Under the pieces are notes generated by a model. It worked only from the letters and a program-made list of their open reading frames with translations. It was not told where the DNA came from and searched no databases. Shown piece by piece: positions 7,507 to 14,233 of a DNA stretch of 21,403 nt. Source of the stretch: Bacteroidales bacterium UBA4318 (GTDB taxonomy: Bacteria > Bacteroidota > Bacteroidia > Bacteroidales > UBA932). The stretch lies in assembly GCA_002393895.1 (NCBI GenBank), contig DGUE01000020.1:1-21403 (forward strand). The letters are read 5' to 3'. The translations under genes were made by a program, and so were the position numbers. Position 1 is the first letter of the stretch. Each line of letters opens with the position of its first letter.

Positions 7507-9635
7507 AAAGAACAGTCACATTCATAATCGCCTCCTGCCTTGCGCTGAACCTCTTTGCCGCAAAGCAGAGCCATCCCTGCCTGCTTCTGACAAAGGATGC
7601 AGTGCAGACTATGAAGGATTCCCAGGGCAGTGTGCCCCTCTTCGATGCTTCGCTCGCGAAGCTGATAGCCCAGGCGGATGAGGCCATTACGCGCCCTGTG
7701 AACATGCCTGTTCCAAAGGATGGCGGCGGCGGATATACCCACGAGGTGCACAAGCGTAACTACTACGACATGTATCACTGCGGTCTCGCATGGCAGATTA
7801 CTGGCCGCAAGGCTTATGCCGACAAGGTGCGTGAGCTGCTGCTCGCATATGCTGAACTGTATCCCACCCTGGGTTATCACCCGATGACCCTTTCCCCGGT
7901 GCGCGGAAGGCTGTTCTGGCAGACACTTAACGAAAGCGTGTGGCTCGTGCATACCGCCATGGCCTACGACTGCGTGTACGATGCGCTCAGCGCCCGGGAC
8001 CGCCGCACCATAGAGAAGAACGTGTTCTATCCCATGACATCCTTCATCATGGAGGGCACGCCCGATAACAGGGCGAATGAAGACACCTTCAACAAGATGC
8101 ACAACCATGGCACCTGGTCCCAGGCCGCCGTGGGCCTCATCGGTTTTGCGATGGGGGATAACAGGCTTGTGGACGCGGCCCTATACGGGAGCCGTCCCGG
8201 CGGGGGATTCATCCGCCAGCTGGAGAGCCTCTTCTCGCCCGACGGATACTTCACAGAGGGGGCGTATTACCACAGGTACGCTATCTGGCCCTTCGTGCTT
8301 TTTGCACAGGCAATTGACCATAACCGTCCGGCCCTGCACATCTTCGAGCACAGGGATGGCATCATACTTAAATCCGTCGGCACCTTGCTGAACCTTGCCT
8401 ACGACGGTGAGTTCTTTCACATAAACGACGCTCTGGCAAAGGGTTACGATGCCCAGGAGCTGGTGTGCGCGGTGGATATCGCCTATGCGGCGGATCCTTC
8501 CAACAAGCAGCTTCTCAGCATAGTCAAGGATTACCAGGGCCAGGTGCTGATTTCGGATGCAGGTTTCAAGGTGGCGCGTGACGTGGCTGCCGGCCAGGCA
8601 GAACCCCTGAAGCTTCGCAGCGCCCTCTACCGCGACGGGGCTGATGGCAAGGACGGCGCCCTGGCAGTGCTCCGCACCGACGGAGGCAGTGCCCTAACCT
8701 TCAAGGCTACTTCCCACGGGCTCAGCCACGGGCACTACGACAAACTTACCTTCGCCTGGTACGATGGCGGGCATGAGGTTGTAAGTGACTATGGCGCAGC
8801 GCGTTTCGTGAACATCGAGGCCAAGTACAAGGGCCATTACACCCCCGAGAACAAGAGCTACGCCATGACCACCATCGCCCACAATACGCTGGTTGTTGAT
8901 GAGCGTTCCCACTTCGGCGGCAAGATAAAGGAATCCTCCCTCCATTCTCCCCGTCTGCTTGCCTATCATGATGGCGACGCGCTTCAGTATGTGGCTGCGG
9001 TGGACAGCTGCGCCACTCCCGGCGTGAGGATGACCAGATGGGTCGGGGTCGCCGAGATTCCCTGGCTGGAAGGCCCGCTGGTGATAGACATACTCAAGGC
9101 TTGCTCGGGCAAGACGCATACTTATGATTATCCGGTGCACTACAACGGGCATATGATCAGCCTCAGCGTGCCCTATGAAAGGGCCCTGGAGAGCATGTCG
9201 CCCCTGGGGAAGGGCCCCGGCTACAAGCACCTGTGGGTTGAGGCGGAGGCCAAGGGTGGCGAAGGATCTACTTCCTACACCTGGCTCTGCGGCAGCAAGA
9301 TGTACAGCATCACTACTCTCACAAGCGCCGCTTCCGAGATATGCCTGCTGCGTTCCGGAGCCAACGACCCCAACTTCAACCTGCGTTCCGAACCCGCCTT
9401 CCTGCTTCGCGAGAAGGGCGCTTCGGACCATCTTTTTGCAAGCTGCCTGGAATCCCACGGCAGCTACGACCTGCGCGTTGCCGAAACCGCGGCGGGCATG
9501 GAGCGCTCCTGCACGGGAGCGAGCGTGCTTCGCGACGATGCCTCCCGGATCGAGGTCCGCTTTGATTTCAAGGGCGGGCACAGCGTTGTTGCGGGAGTGG
9601 ACACGGCCACTGGAGAGATGACTGTAAAATACTAA
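7503..9635 (+). CDS. PL17 oligoalginate lyase (exolytic, releases unsaturated monouronate)
   Basis: 710 residues from ATG 7503. The frame is open further upstream to 7302, but that would run deep inside the previous gene, and only MKRTVTFIIASCLALNLFAA gives a secretion signal. The protein has an N-terminal alpha/alpha-toroid with the opening HPCLLLTKDAVQTMKD and a C-terminal heparinase II/III-like beta-sheet domain. Catalytic-site motifs are visible: Asn201-His202 (KMHNHGTW), Tyr255/Tyr256 (EGAYYHRYA), and HGLSHGHYDK at about 405-414, whose histidines with Asp429 and His460 resemble the structural metal site of Alg17c-type enzymes. PL17 enzymes cut oligoalginate from the end to 4,5-unsaturated monouronates, which spontaneously or via KdgF become the 4-deoxy-5-hexoseulose uronate. 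A periplasmic location is inferred. The ATGA overlap with the PL6 gene indicates co-translation. Confidence 0.93.
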   Translation: MKRTVTFIIASCLALNLFAAKQSHPCLLLTKDAVQTMKDSQGSVPLFDASLAKLIAQADEAITRPVNMPVPKDGGGGYTHEVHKRNYYDMYHCGLAWQITGRKAYADKVRELLLAYAELYPTLGYHPMTLSPVRGRLFWQTLNESVWLVHTAMAYDCVYDALSARDRRTIEKNVFYPMTSFIMEGTPDNRANEDTFNKMHNHGTWSQAAVGLIGFAMGDNRLVDAALYGSRPGGGFIRQLESLFSPDGYFTEGAYYHRYAIWPFVLFAQAIDHNRPALHIFEHRDGIILKSVGTLLNLAYDGEFFHINDALAKGYDAQELVCAVDIAYAADPSNKQLLSIVKDYQGQVLISDAGFKVARDVAAGQAEPLKLRSALYRDGADGKDGALAVLRTDGGSALTFKATSHGLSHGHYDKLTFAWYDGGHEVVSDYGAARFVNIEAKYKGHYTPENKSYAMTTIAHNTLVVDERSHFGGKIKESSLHSPRLLAYHDGDALQYVAAVDSCATPGVRMTRWVGVAEIPWLEGPLVIDILKACSGKTHTYDYPVHYNGHMISLSVPYERALESMSPLGKGPGYKHLWVEAEAKGGEGSTSYTWLCGSKMYSITTLTSAASEICLLRSGANDPNFNLRSEPAFLLREKGASDHLFASCLESHGSYDLRVAETAAGMERSCTGASVLRDDASRIEVRFDFKGGHSVVAGVDTATGEMTVKY

Positions 9636-9646
9636 TAATCAACGAT

Positions 9647-9991
9647 ATGAAAACTAAAAGCGATGTTTTTCAGATCGGCAAGAAGCTCCCCTGGGAGCCT
9701 GCCGGAGAGGGCGTAAAGCGCCAGATTATGGGATATGACGGACAGCTTATGATTGTCAAGGTTCACTTCGAAAAGGGTGCTGTGGGTAATCTCCATGAGC
9801 ATTACCACAGCCAGGCTACCTATGTGGTGAGCGGCAAGTTCGAGCTCACCATAGGAAAGAAGAAGAAGGTTCTCGTCGGCGGCGACGGTTATTATGTGGC
9901 CCCGGACGAACTTCACGGCTGCGTCTGCCTCGAAGAGGGCGTGCTCATTGATGTGTTCTCCCCGCACCGCGCGGATTTCCTGAAGAAGTAA
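9647..9991 (+). CDS. kdgF: KdgF-type cupin, unsaturated uronate linearisation
   Basis: 114 residues, no signal peptide, hence cytoplasmic. It is a single cupin with metal ligands in the order His50, His52, Gln56 (LHEHYHSQATYVVSG) and His90 (APDELHG). The C-terminal Asp102 and Arg108 (IDVFSPHR) match the positions of functional residues described for Yersinia KdgF, as remembered. KdgF proteins convert the 4,5-unsaturated monouronate released by alginate or pectin lyases into the linear ketonised form entering the KDG pathway. Location between the PL17 lyase and the uronate transporter fits precisely. The gap to the lyase is 11 bp and to the transporter 4 bp. Length is normal for the family. 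Confidence 0.92.
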   Translation: MKTKSDVFQIGKKLPWEPAGEGVKRQIMGYDGQLMIVKVHFEKGAVGNLHEHYHSQATYVVSGKFELTIGKKKKVLVGGDGYYVAPDELHGCVCLEEGVLIDVFSPHRADFLKK

Positions 9992-9995
9992 GGCT

Positions 9996-11309
9996 ATGAA
10001 AGTCAAAGGAATGCGCTGGTGGGTGCTGGGGCTCATAGTTCTGGTGACCATCATCAATTATCTCGACCGCAACACCCTCGGCATCATGTGGGCCAAGATC
10101 GTTGAGGATCTCGGCCTCATCAGCCGCGACGGCCTCACCGACGCCCAGTTCAACGACCTCAGCAAGAAGCTCTTCCGCGACATCAACATGGTGTTCATGA
10201 TCGCGTATGGCCTCTCGCAGATGTTCTCGGGCAAGCTCTACGACAAGATCGGCACCCGCCGGGGCTTCACTATCTCCGCCCTGGTATGGGGCTTCTCAGA
10301 TCTCATCACCTCACTCACTACCGGTGTGAAGGGCATAGCCTTCGCACGTGCAGGTCTCGGCCTCGGCGTTGCAGGTCCCTGGCCCGGAGCAGTAAAGAGC
10401 AACGCCGAGTGGTTCCCCCAGAAGGAGCGCGCCACCGCGCAGGGCTTCTTCAATGCCGGCGCCTCCATGGGCGCTATCCTCGCCCCCATCCTCATCGCGG
10501 TCATCTACGCCTGGGTGGGCTGGAAGTGGACCTTCGTGGCCATCGGCGTGCTGGCTCCGCTCTGGGTTATTCCCTGGCTGCTGGTTAACAAGAAGGGCCC
10601 CAAGGAGCATCCCTGGATCACCGACGAGGAGCGTGAATACATCCTCAGCGGCCAGCCGGAGAGCCTCGTGAAGAACGACAAGGGCCTCAGCTGGGGCCAG
10701 CTTCTGTCGCGTCGCAAGAGTTTTGCGGTTATCCTCGGCCGTTTCTTCCTGGATCCCATCTGGTGGATGTTCGTCACCTGGCTGCCTATCTACCTTGGCC
10801 AGAAGTACGGCATGGATATCAAGCAGCTCGCCGCGCACATGTGGATTCCTTATGTGGGGGCTGCGCTCGGCTCGCTCGCAGGCGGCTGGACCTCCAGCTG
10901 GTTCATCCATCACGGCCGCAGCGTTGGCTTTGCCCGCAAGGCCGCGATAGTCATAGGCGCATGCATCCTTCTGCCCTCGCTCATCTATGTGGCGTTCGTG
11001 CAGGATCCCATGGTGGCAGTGAGCGTGATGGCCGTGATTCTTTTCGGTTATCAGTTCACTATCAATAATATACAGACTCTGCCCGGAGATATGTACACCG
11101 GCAAGAGCATAGGTTCCCTGGCAGGCCTTGGTGGAGCTGCGGCTACGCTCGGCACCATCCTCACCATGCTCTTCATCCCCATGCTCACCGCTGGCGACAA
11201 CTGGACTCCCTTCTTCATCATGGGGGCCTCGCTTGTGCCGCTGAGCCTTATCTGCGTTTTTGCCTTCGGTGGCAAGATCGAACACGAAGCATTGAAAGAC
11301 AACAAATAA
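9996..11309 (+). CDS. MFS transporter, ACS family (hexuronate/unsaturated uronate importer)
   Basis: 437 residues with about twelve hydrophobic segments. The N-terminus GMRWWVLGLIVLVTIINYLD followed by RNTLGIM is characteristic of the anion:cation symporter family (ExuT/GudP-like). The loop SGKLYDKIGTRRGF (78-91) is the MFS motif A, and a large central cytoplasmic loop (about 195-235) separates the two halves. It probably carries the monouronate products of the lyases across the inner membrane by proton symport. Context is strong: a KdgF gene 4 bp upstream and a DEH-reductase-like SDR 13 bp downstream. The exact substrate (unsaturated uronate or DEH rather than galacturonate or glucuronate) is inferred from the operon. 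Confidence 0.9.
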   Translation: MKVKGMRWWVLGLIVLVTIINYLDRNTLGIMWAKIVEDLGLISRDGLTDAQFNDLSKKLFRDINMVFMIAYGLSQMFSGKLYDKIGTRRGFTISALVWGFSDLITSLTTGVKGIAFARAGLGLGVAGPWPGAVKSNAEWFPQKERATAQGFFNAGASMGAILAPILIAVIYAWVGWKWTFVAIGVLAPLWVIPWLLVNKKGPKEHPWITDEEREYILSGQPESLVKNDKGLSWGQLLSRRKSFAVILGRFFLDPIWWMFVTWLPIYLGQKYGMDIKQLAAHMWIPYVGAALGSLAGGWTSSWFIHHGRSVGFARKAAIVIGACILLPSLIYVAFVQDPMVAVSVMAVILFGYQFTINNIQTLPGDMYTGKSIGSLAGLGGAAATLGTILTMLFIPMLTAGDNWTPFFIMGASLVPLSLICVFAFGGKIEHEALKDNK

Positions 11310-11322
11310 TAACACTTGAAAT

Positions 11323-12078
11323 ATGAAAAGATTTGAAGGAAAAGTAGCCATCGTCACCGGTGGAGCACGCGATCTGGGGCGTGCAGTATCTGTTAAACTC
11401 GCAGCTGAGGGCGCAAAGGTTTGCGTCAACTACTTCGGCAGCGAAGAGAATGCCCAGGAGACCCTCCGCATCATCAAGGAGAACGGTGGTACTGCCATCG
11501 CCGTTAAGGGCGACATGACCAAGGCGGCTGATGTAAAGAATCTCTTTGCCAAGACTGCCGAGGCTTTCGGCCCCGTGGTGCACGTGCTCGTGAACGTGGT
11601 CGGTGGCATCGTAGGCCGCAAGCAGATTACCGAGCAGGATGAGGCCTGGTACGACCTCCTCATGGACATCAACCTTCGCAGCGTGTTCCTCTGCACCCGC
11701 GAGGTTGTTCCCATGATGACCGAAGGCGGCGCTATCGTGAACTTCAGCTCCCAGGCAGCCCGCGACGGCGGCGGCCCCGGCGCTTCGATGTATGCCACCG
11801 CAAAAGCGGCCGTGCTTTGCCACACCCGCGCAATGGCCAAGGAACTCGGCCCCAAGGGCATACGCGTGAACGCACTCACCCCCGGCATGATCAACACCTC
11901 GTTCCACGACCGCTTCACCAAACCAGAAGCCCGTCAGAACCTCCACAACACAGCCCCTCTGCGCCGCGAAGGCGAAGCCTACGAAGTCGCCGACCTCGTC
12001 TGCTACCTCGCCAGCGACGAATCCTCCTACATCACCGGCACCGGCATCGACATCAACGGCGGCACGCTGTTCAGCTGA
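11323..12078 (+). CDS. Short-chain dehydrogenase/reductase, probable DEH (4-deoxy-L-erythro-5-hexoseulose uronate) reductase
   Basis: 251 residues, a classical SDR. The cofactor loop is TGGARDLG (12-19). The catalytic set is Asn117 (DINLRS), Ser143 (NFSSQAA), Tyr157 and Lys161 (MYATAK), and the C-terminal SYITGTGIDINGG is typical of the FabG-like group. Sequence alone would allow 3-oxoacyl-ACP reductase. The last place in an alginate operon, directly after lyases, KdgF and a uronate importer, argues instead for reduction of DEH to 2-keto-3-deoxygluconate with NAD(P)H. No acidic residue is obvious right after beta-strand 2 (VCVNYFGSEE), so NADPH or NADH preference cannot be called. KDG kinase and aldolase are not in the window. 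The codons of the last about 200 bp are more C-ending than the rest. Confidence 0.87.
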   Translation: MKRFEGKVAIVTGGARDLGRAVSVKLAAEGAKVCVNYFGSEENAQETLRIIKENGGTAIAVKGDMTKAADVKNLFAKTAEAFGPVVHVLVNVVGGIVGRKQITEQDEAWYDLLMDINLRSVFLCTREVVPMMTEGGAIVNFSSQAARDGGGPGASMYATAKAAVLCHTRAMAKELGPKGIRVNALTPGMINTSFHDRFTKPEARQNLHNTAPLRREGEAYEVADLVCYLASDESSYITGTGIDINGGTLFS

Positions 12079-12382
12079 TGGGGGGCATGGTTATGGCTCT
12101 AATTGTTATCTTTTTGACATAAAGAACACAAGTTCAACTGTAAGTTCAGTTTATGTTTCGGGCAATGTTGTTATAGGGCTAAGCTCTAGTAAGAAATGGT
12201 TATATTCAAGCGATGGAGTAGTTGAGGGAATTTCCTCAGTTAAAACTGCAATTGGTGGGACTAATGAGATTGCTAAATCTGAAGCATGTTCGGTATTCAG
12301 TTCCACACCAACTGTTGAAGGGGGTGAAGTTTCTTACACTCTTCTCCCTGCATATAGTAGTGTTGGCCCTCAAGCCCTGTAG
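12077..12382 (+). pseudogene. AT-rich start-less open frame, possible gene remnant
   Basis: Immediately after the SDR stop, composition falls sharply from GC-rich to clearly AT-rich. One frame (codons starting at 12077, stop TAG 12380-12382) stays open for 101 codons, while the other two forward frames hit stops within the first 40 bases. Its translation is Ser/Val/Gly-rich (for example IGLSSSKKWLYSSDGVVEG) and uses A/T-ending codons unlike all neighbours. It has no ATG and no recognisable start; upstream the frame runs into the SDR gene out of phase. I do not recognise a family. It may be the C-terminal debris of an acquired gene, or merely a low-GC spacer with a chance open frame. Confidence 0.35.
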
Positions 12383-12404
12383 CTTTTGATAATCTCTTCT
12401 ACGA

Positions 12405-12440
12405 AAAGGGCGACCGCATCAACGGCCGCCCTTTCTGTTT
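12405..12440 (+). terminator. Hairpin terminator downstream of the alginate operon
   Basis: The stem AAAGGGCG-A-CCG pairs with CGG-C-CGCCCTTT (11 pairs, one A/C mismatch) around the loop CATCAA, followed by CTGTTT. It is the first strong hairpin after the SDR gene and probably ends the operon transcript. Confidence 0.65.
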
Positions 12441-12610
12441 GCCCCGCACCCCCGCCTCACCGCGCAGCACCTCCACGCCACCGCCTCCCGTGGCCCCCGC
12501 TGGCATGGTCGTCGGCGAGGAGAGCCCTTCCGGCGAGCTCCCCGCAGCCGGCGGGCACCATAGCCGCGGAGTTGTGTGCGACGCGGCGGCCAGCTACTCG
12601 CGGTCTCCAT
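12441..12610. other. Very GC-rich non-coding block
   Basis: About 170 bp, roughly three-quarters G+C, rich in CCCCGC/GCCGGC runs, lying between the operon terminator and the tandem array. Short frames are open on both strands, but this is expected at such composition and none shows a domain, a plausible start context or gene-like codon use. It contains small inverted pieces such as CCGGC...GCCGG around 12529-12553. I see no RNA gene or known element in it. Confidence 0.4.
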
Positions 12611-13114
12611 GACCTGTAGAGGTTTTGCGGGTTTTCCTCGACGGGTGGGGCAAAAAACGGCAGACCCGTAGAGGTTTTGCGGGTTTTACTCTACGGGTAG
12701 GGCAAAAAATAGCTGACCCGTAGAGGTTTCGCGGGATTTTCTCGACGGGTAAGGCAAAAAACGGCTGACCCGTAGAGGTTTTGCGGGATTTCCTCGACGG
12801 GTGGGGCAAAAAATGGCTGACCCGTAGAGGTTTTGCGGGATTTCCTCGACGGGTGGGGCAAAAAATGGCTGACCTGTAGAGGTTTTGCGGGTTTTTCTCG
12901 ACGGATAGGCTCAAAAATGGCAGACCCGTAGAGGTTTCGCGGGATTTCCTCGACGGGTGGGGCAAAAAATGGCTGACCTGTAGAGGTTTTGCGGGAATTC
13001 CTTTACGGGTAGGGCAAAAAACGGCTGACCTGTAGAGGTTTTGCGGGATTTCCTCGACAGGTCAGCCCCAAAACCGCTGACCCGTAGAGGAAAGCGGCCA
13101 GGGGCTCGACGGGT
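12611..13114. repeat. 52-bp tandem inverted-repeat array (nine full units plus one degenerate unit)
   Basis: Units start at 12611, 12663, 12715, 12767, 12819, 12871, 12923, 12975 and 13027, each exactly 52 bp. A tenth, altered unit spans 13079-13114. Each unit has a left arm ACCCGTAGAGG, a 13-base loop of type TTTTGCGGGATTT, a right arm CCTCGACGGGT and a linker of type GGGGCAAAAAATGGCTG. The arms are inverted repeats (about 10-11 pairs, usually one A/G mismatch). Differences between units often keep the pairing: unit 2 has CTCTACGGGT, pairing perfectly with its own left arm; unit 9 has CCTCGACAGGT matching its ACCTG left arm; unit 8 forms a G-T wobble. Because arms alternate, a right arm can also pair with the next left arm. 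The period is not a multiple of three, so the array does not encode a protein repeat. Confidence 0.95.
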
Positions 13115-13145
13115 GATGCGGAAAGCAATAGGACGTCAGGTTGCC

Positions 13146-14132
13146 TTACAGGTTCTCCACAACGAAGTCCACGGTCTTGAAGAAGATCTCCTCCATCTTG
13201 TCCGAGGTCTTGGAGCTCAGGTTATGATCGTAGTACTTATACTCCTGCAGGTCCACCTTGGCCTTGTGGCGCTTCAGCTCAGAAGCGAACATCTCGCTCT
13301 GGGCGCACTCCACAGTGAGGTCTCCCGTGCCGCAATACAACTGCGCAGCCAGCTTGCTCTTCTTGGGAATCATATAGATAGGAGAAGCATCCTTCAGATA
13401 CTGGTCCTTCAGCCCGCCGAAATAGGCAATCCTCTCGGGATCCTTGGCGCGGGTGGTGATGGCAGCGGTAGTCAGGTCGTAGATGCCCGAATAGCCCACG
13501 AACACCTTTGCATTGCACTTCAGCGCTGCAACGGCGGCAAGATGTCCGCCTGCGGAAGTGCCCAGGAAGCCTATGCGGCTCATATCTACATTAAGTTCTG
13601 AAGCATGCGCACGCACATATTCCACGGCATCCAGCACGTCCTGGATGGACACCTGCACGTTGGCACCGGGCTGGGGAGCCAGCGTGTACTGAATACGCAC
13701 TCCGGTAATGCCCTTCTGCTGAGCGAGATACTTCGACAGCGACCTGGAAGAAGTAAATGTACCGCGTGCCCATCCGCCGCCGTGTATGTAGAACATCACG
13801 GGAGTGGGGGAGTCGGCATCGAAACTGTCCACCTCGATCCGGAGCTCATACCCTTCGTGGGTCTTGTAGACATACTCCTGGGTGCGGGCCTTGTTGTAAA
13901 GCTTGCCGCTCAGGCGGTTGTTTTCATGCACGTAAGGAGTGTAGAGATCCGGAATCTCGGCGAGGTTGAGAATCTTTGCATAACGGGCCTCGCGCTGCAG
14001 GCCGTAGGAACCGTCCGGCTTCTGCTCCAGCTTCATTGCATAGCGGTTGGTAACAACCTGATCCTGAGCAAATAAGCTCCCGGCACCAAGCATCATTGCG
14101 AAGGCAATCGCCAAAAAAGAATACGCTTTCAT
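13146..14132 (-). CDS. Secreted alpha/beta-hydrolase, carboxylesterase/lipase type
   Basis: 328 residues with a cleavable signal peptide (MKAYSFLAIAFAMMLGAGSL, cleavage likely after FAQ), so periplasmic or secreted. The oxyanion-hole motif is HGGGW (117-121) and the nucleophile elbow GTSAGG carries Ser193. Asp271 (GTGDLT) and His303 (YYDHNL) complete a plausible triad. It belongs to the BD-FAE/hormone-sensitive-lipase-like esterases common in glycan-degradation loci. It is transcribed divergently from a polysaccharide-lyase-like gene across a spacer with a shared operator, suggesting co-regulation with uronate use. De-O-acetylation of bacterial alginate or another acetylated uronan is a reasonable inference but not shown by the sequence. 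Family call is firm; substrate is open. Confidence 0.85.
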   Translation of the reverse strand: MKAYSFLAIAFAMMLGAGSLFAQDQVVTNRYAMKLEQKPDGSYGLQREARYAKILNLAEIPDLYTPYVHENNRLSGKLYNKARTQEYVYKTHEGYELRIEVDSFDADSPTPVMFYIHGGGWARGTFTSSRSLSKYLAQQKGITGVRIQYTLAPQPGANVQVSIQDVLDAVEYVRAHASELNVDMSRIGFLGTSAGGHLAAVAALKCNAKVFVGYSGIYDLTTAAITTRAKDPERIAYFGGLKDQYLKDASPIYMIPKKSKLAAQLYCGTGDLTVECAQSEMFASELKRHKAKVDLQEYKYYDHNLSSKTSDKMEEIFFKTVDFVVENL

Positions 14133-14164
14133 AGAGGTTATTGTTTTTTTGTTAAATTTGTTAT

Positions 14165-14172
14165 TATCTTTG
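14165..14172 (+). promoter_or_regulatory. Bacteroidota -7 promoter box for the lyase-gntR pair
   Basis: TATCTTTG matches TAnnTTTG exactly. A possible -33 element ATTG lies at 14140-14143, 21 bases upstream. The start site would fall near 14179, just before the palindromic operator, and the first ATG is at 14234. Confidence 0.6.
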
Positions 14173-14183
14173 CAGTAGCACTA

Positions 14184-14199
14184 AATTGGTTAACCAATT
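14184..14199. promoter_or_regulatory. Perfect 16-bp palindromic operator, hexuronate-regulator type
   Basis: AATTGGTTAACCAATT is a perfect palindrome midway between two divergent genes. The core TTGGT..ACCAA is the signature of FCD-type GntR regulators; the ExuR/UxuR operator of enterobacteria, from memory, is AATTGGTATACCAATT, differing only in the two centre bases. A GntR/FCD regulator is encoded 1 kb to the right in the rightward transcript, so autoregulation plus control of both divergent units is the simplest reading. It lies just downstream of both predicted start sites, which fits repression. Confidence 0.7.
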
Positions 14200-14209
14200 C
14201 AAACATTTG

Positions 14210-14217
14210 CAAATATA
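14210..14217 (-). promoter_or_regulatory. Bacteroidota -7 promoter box for the divergent esterase gene
   Basis: On the minus strand the sequence reads TATATTTG, an exact TAnnTTTG match, with transcription heading left through the operator toward the esterase start at 14132. No good -33 TTTG is visible. The box is part of a small palindrome-rich patch (ATTTGCAAAT at 14205-14214), so a chance match cannot be excluded. Confidence 0.4.
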
Positions 14218-14233
14218 GTCAATCTTGCAGAAT

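Noticed and set aside
12386..12619. Short open frame in the GC-rich block
   Set aside because: Starts within the operon terminator, is Ala/Pro/Arg-rich as expected for about 75% GC, and has no recognisable domain.
12594..12965. A 123-codon minus-strand open frame across the repeat array
   Set aside because: The period of 52 is not divisible by three, so the frame simply cycles through all three translations of the repeat; no signal, domain or gene-like codon use.
12611..13114. CRISPR array
   Set aside because: All parts of the 52-bp unit are nearly constant; there are no variable spacers and no cas genes in the window.
14205..14214. Second palindrome ATTTGCAAAT as an additional operator
   Set aside because: Only 10 bp, AT-rich, and overlaps the predicted -7 box for the esterase; chance is sufficient without further copies.
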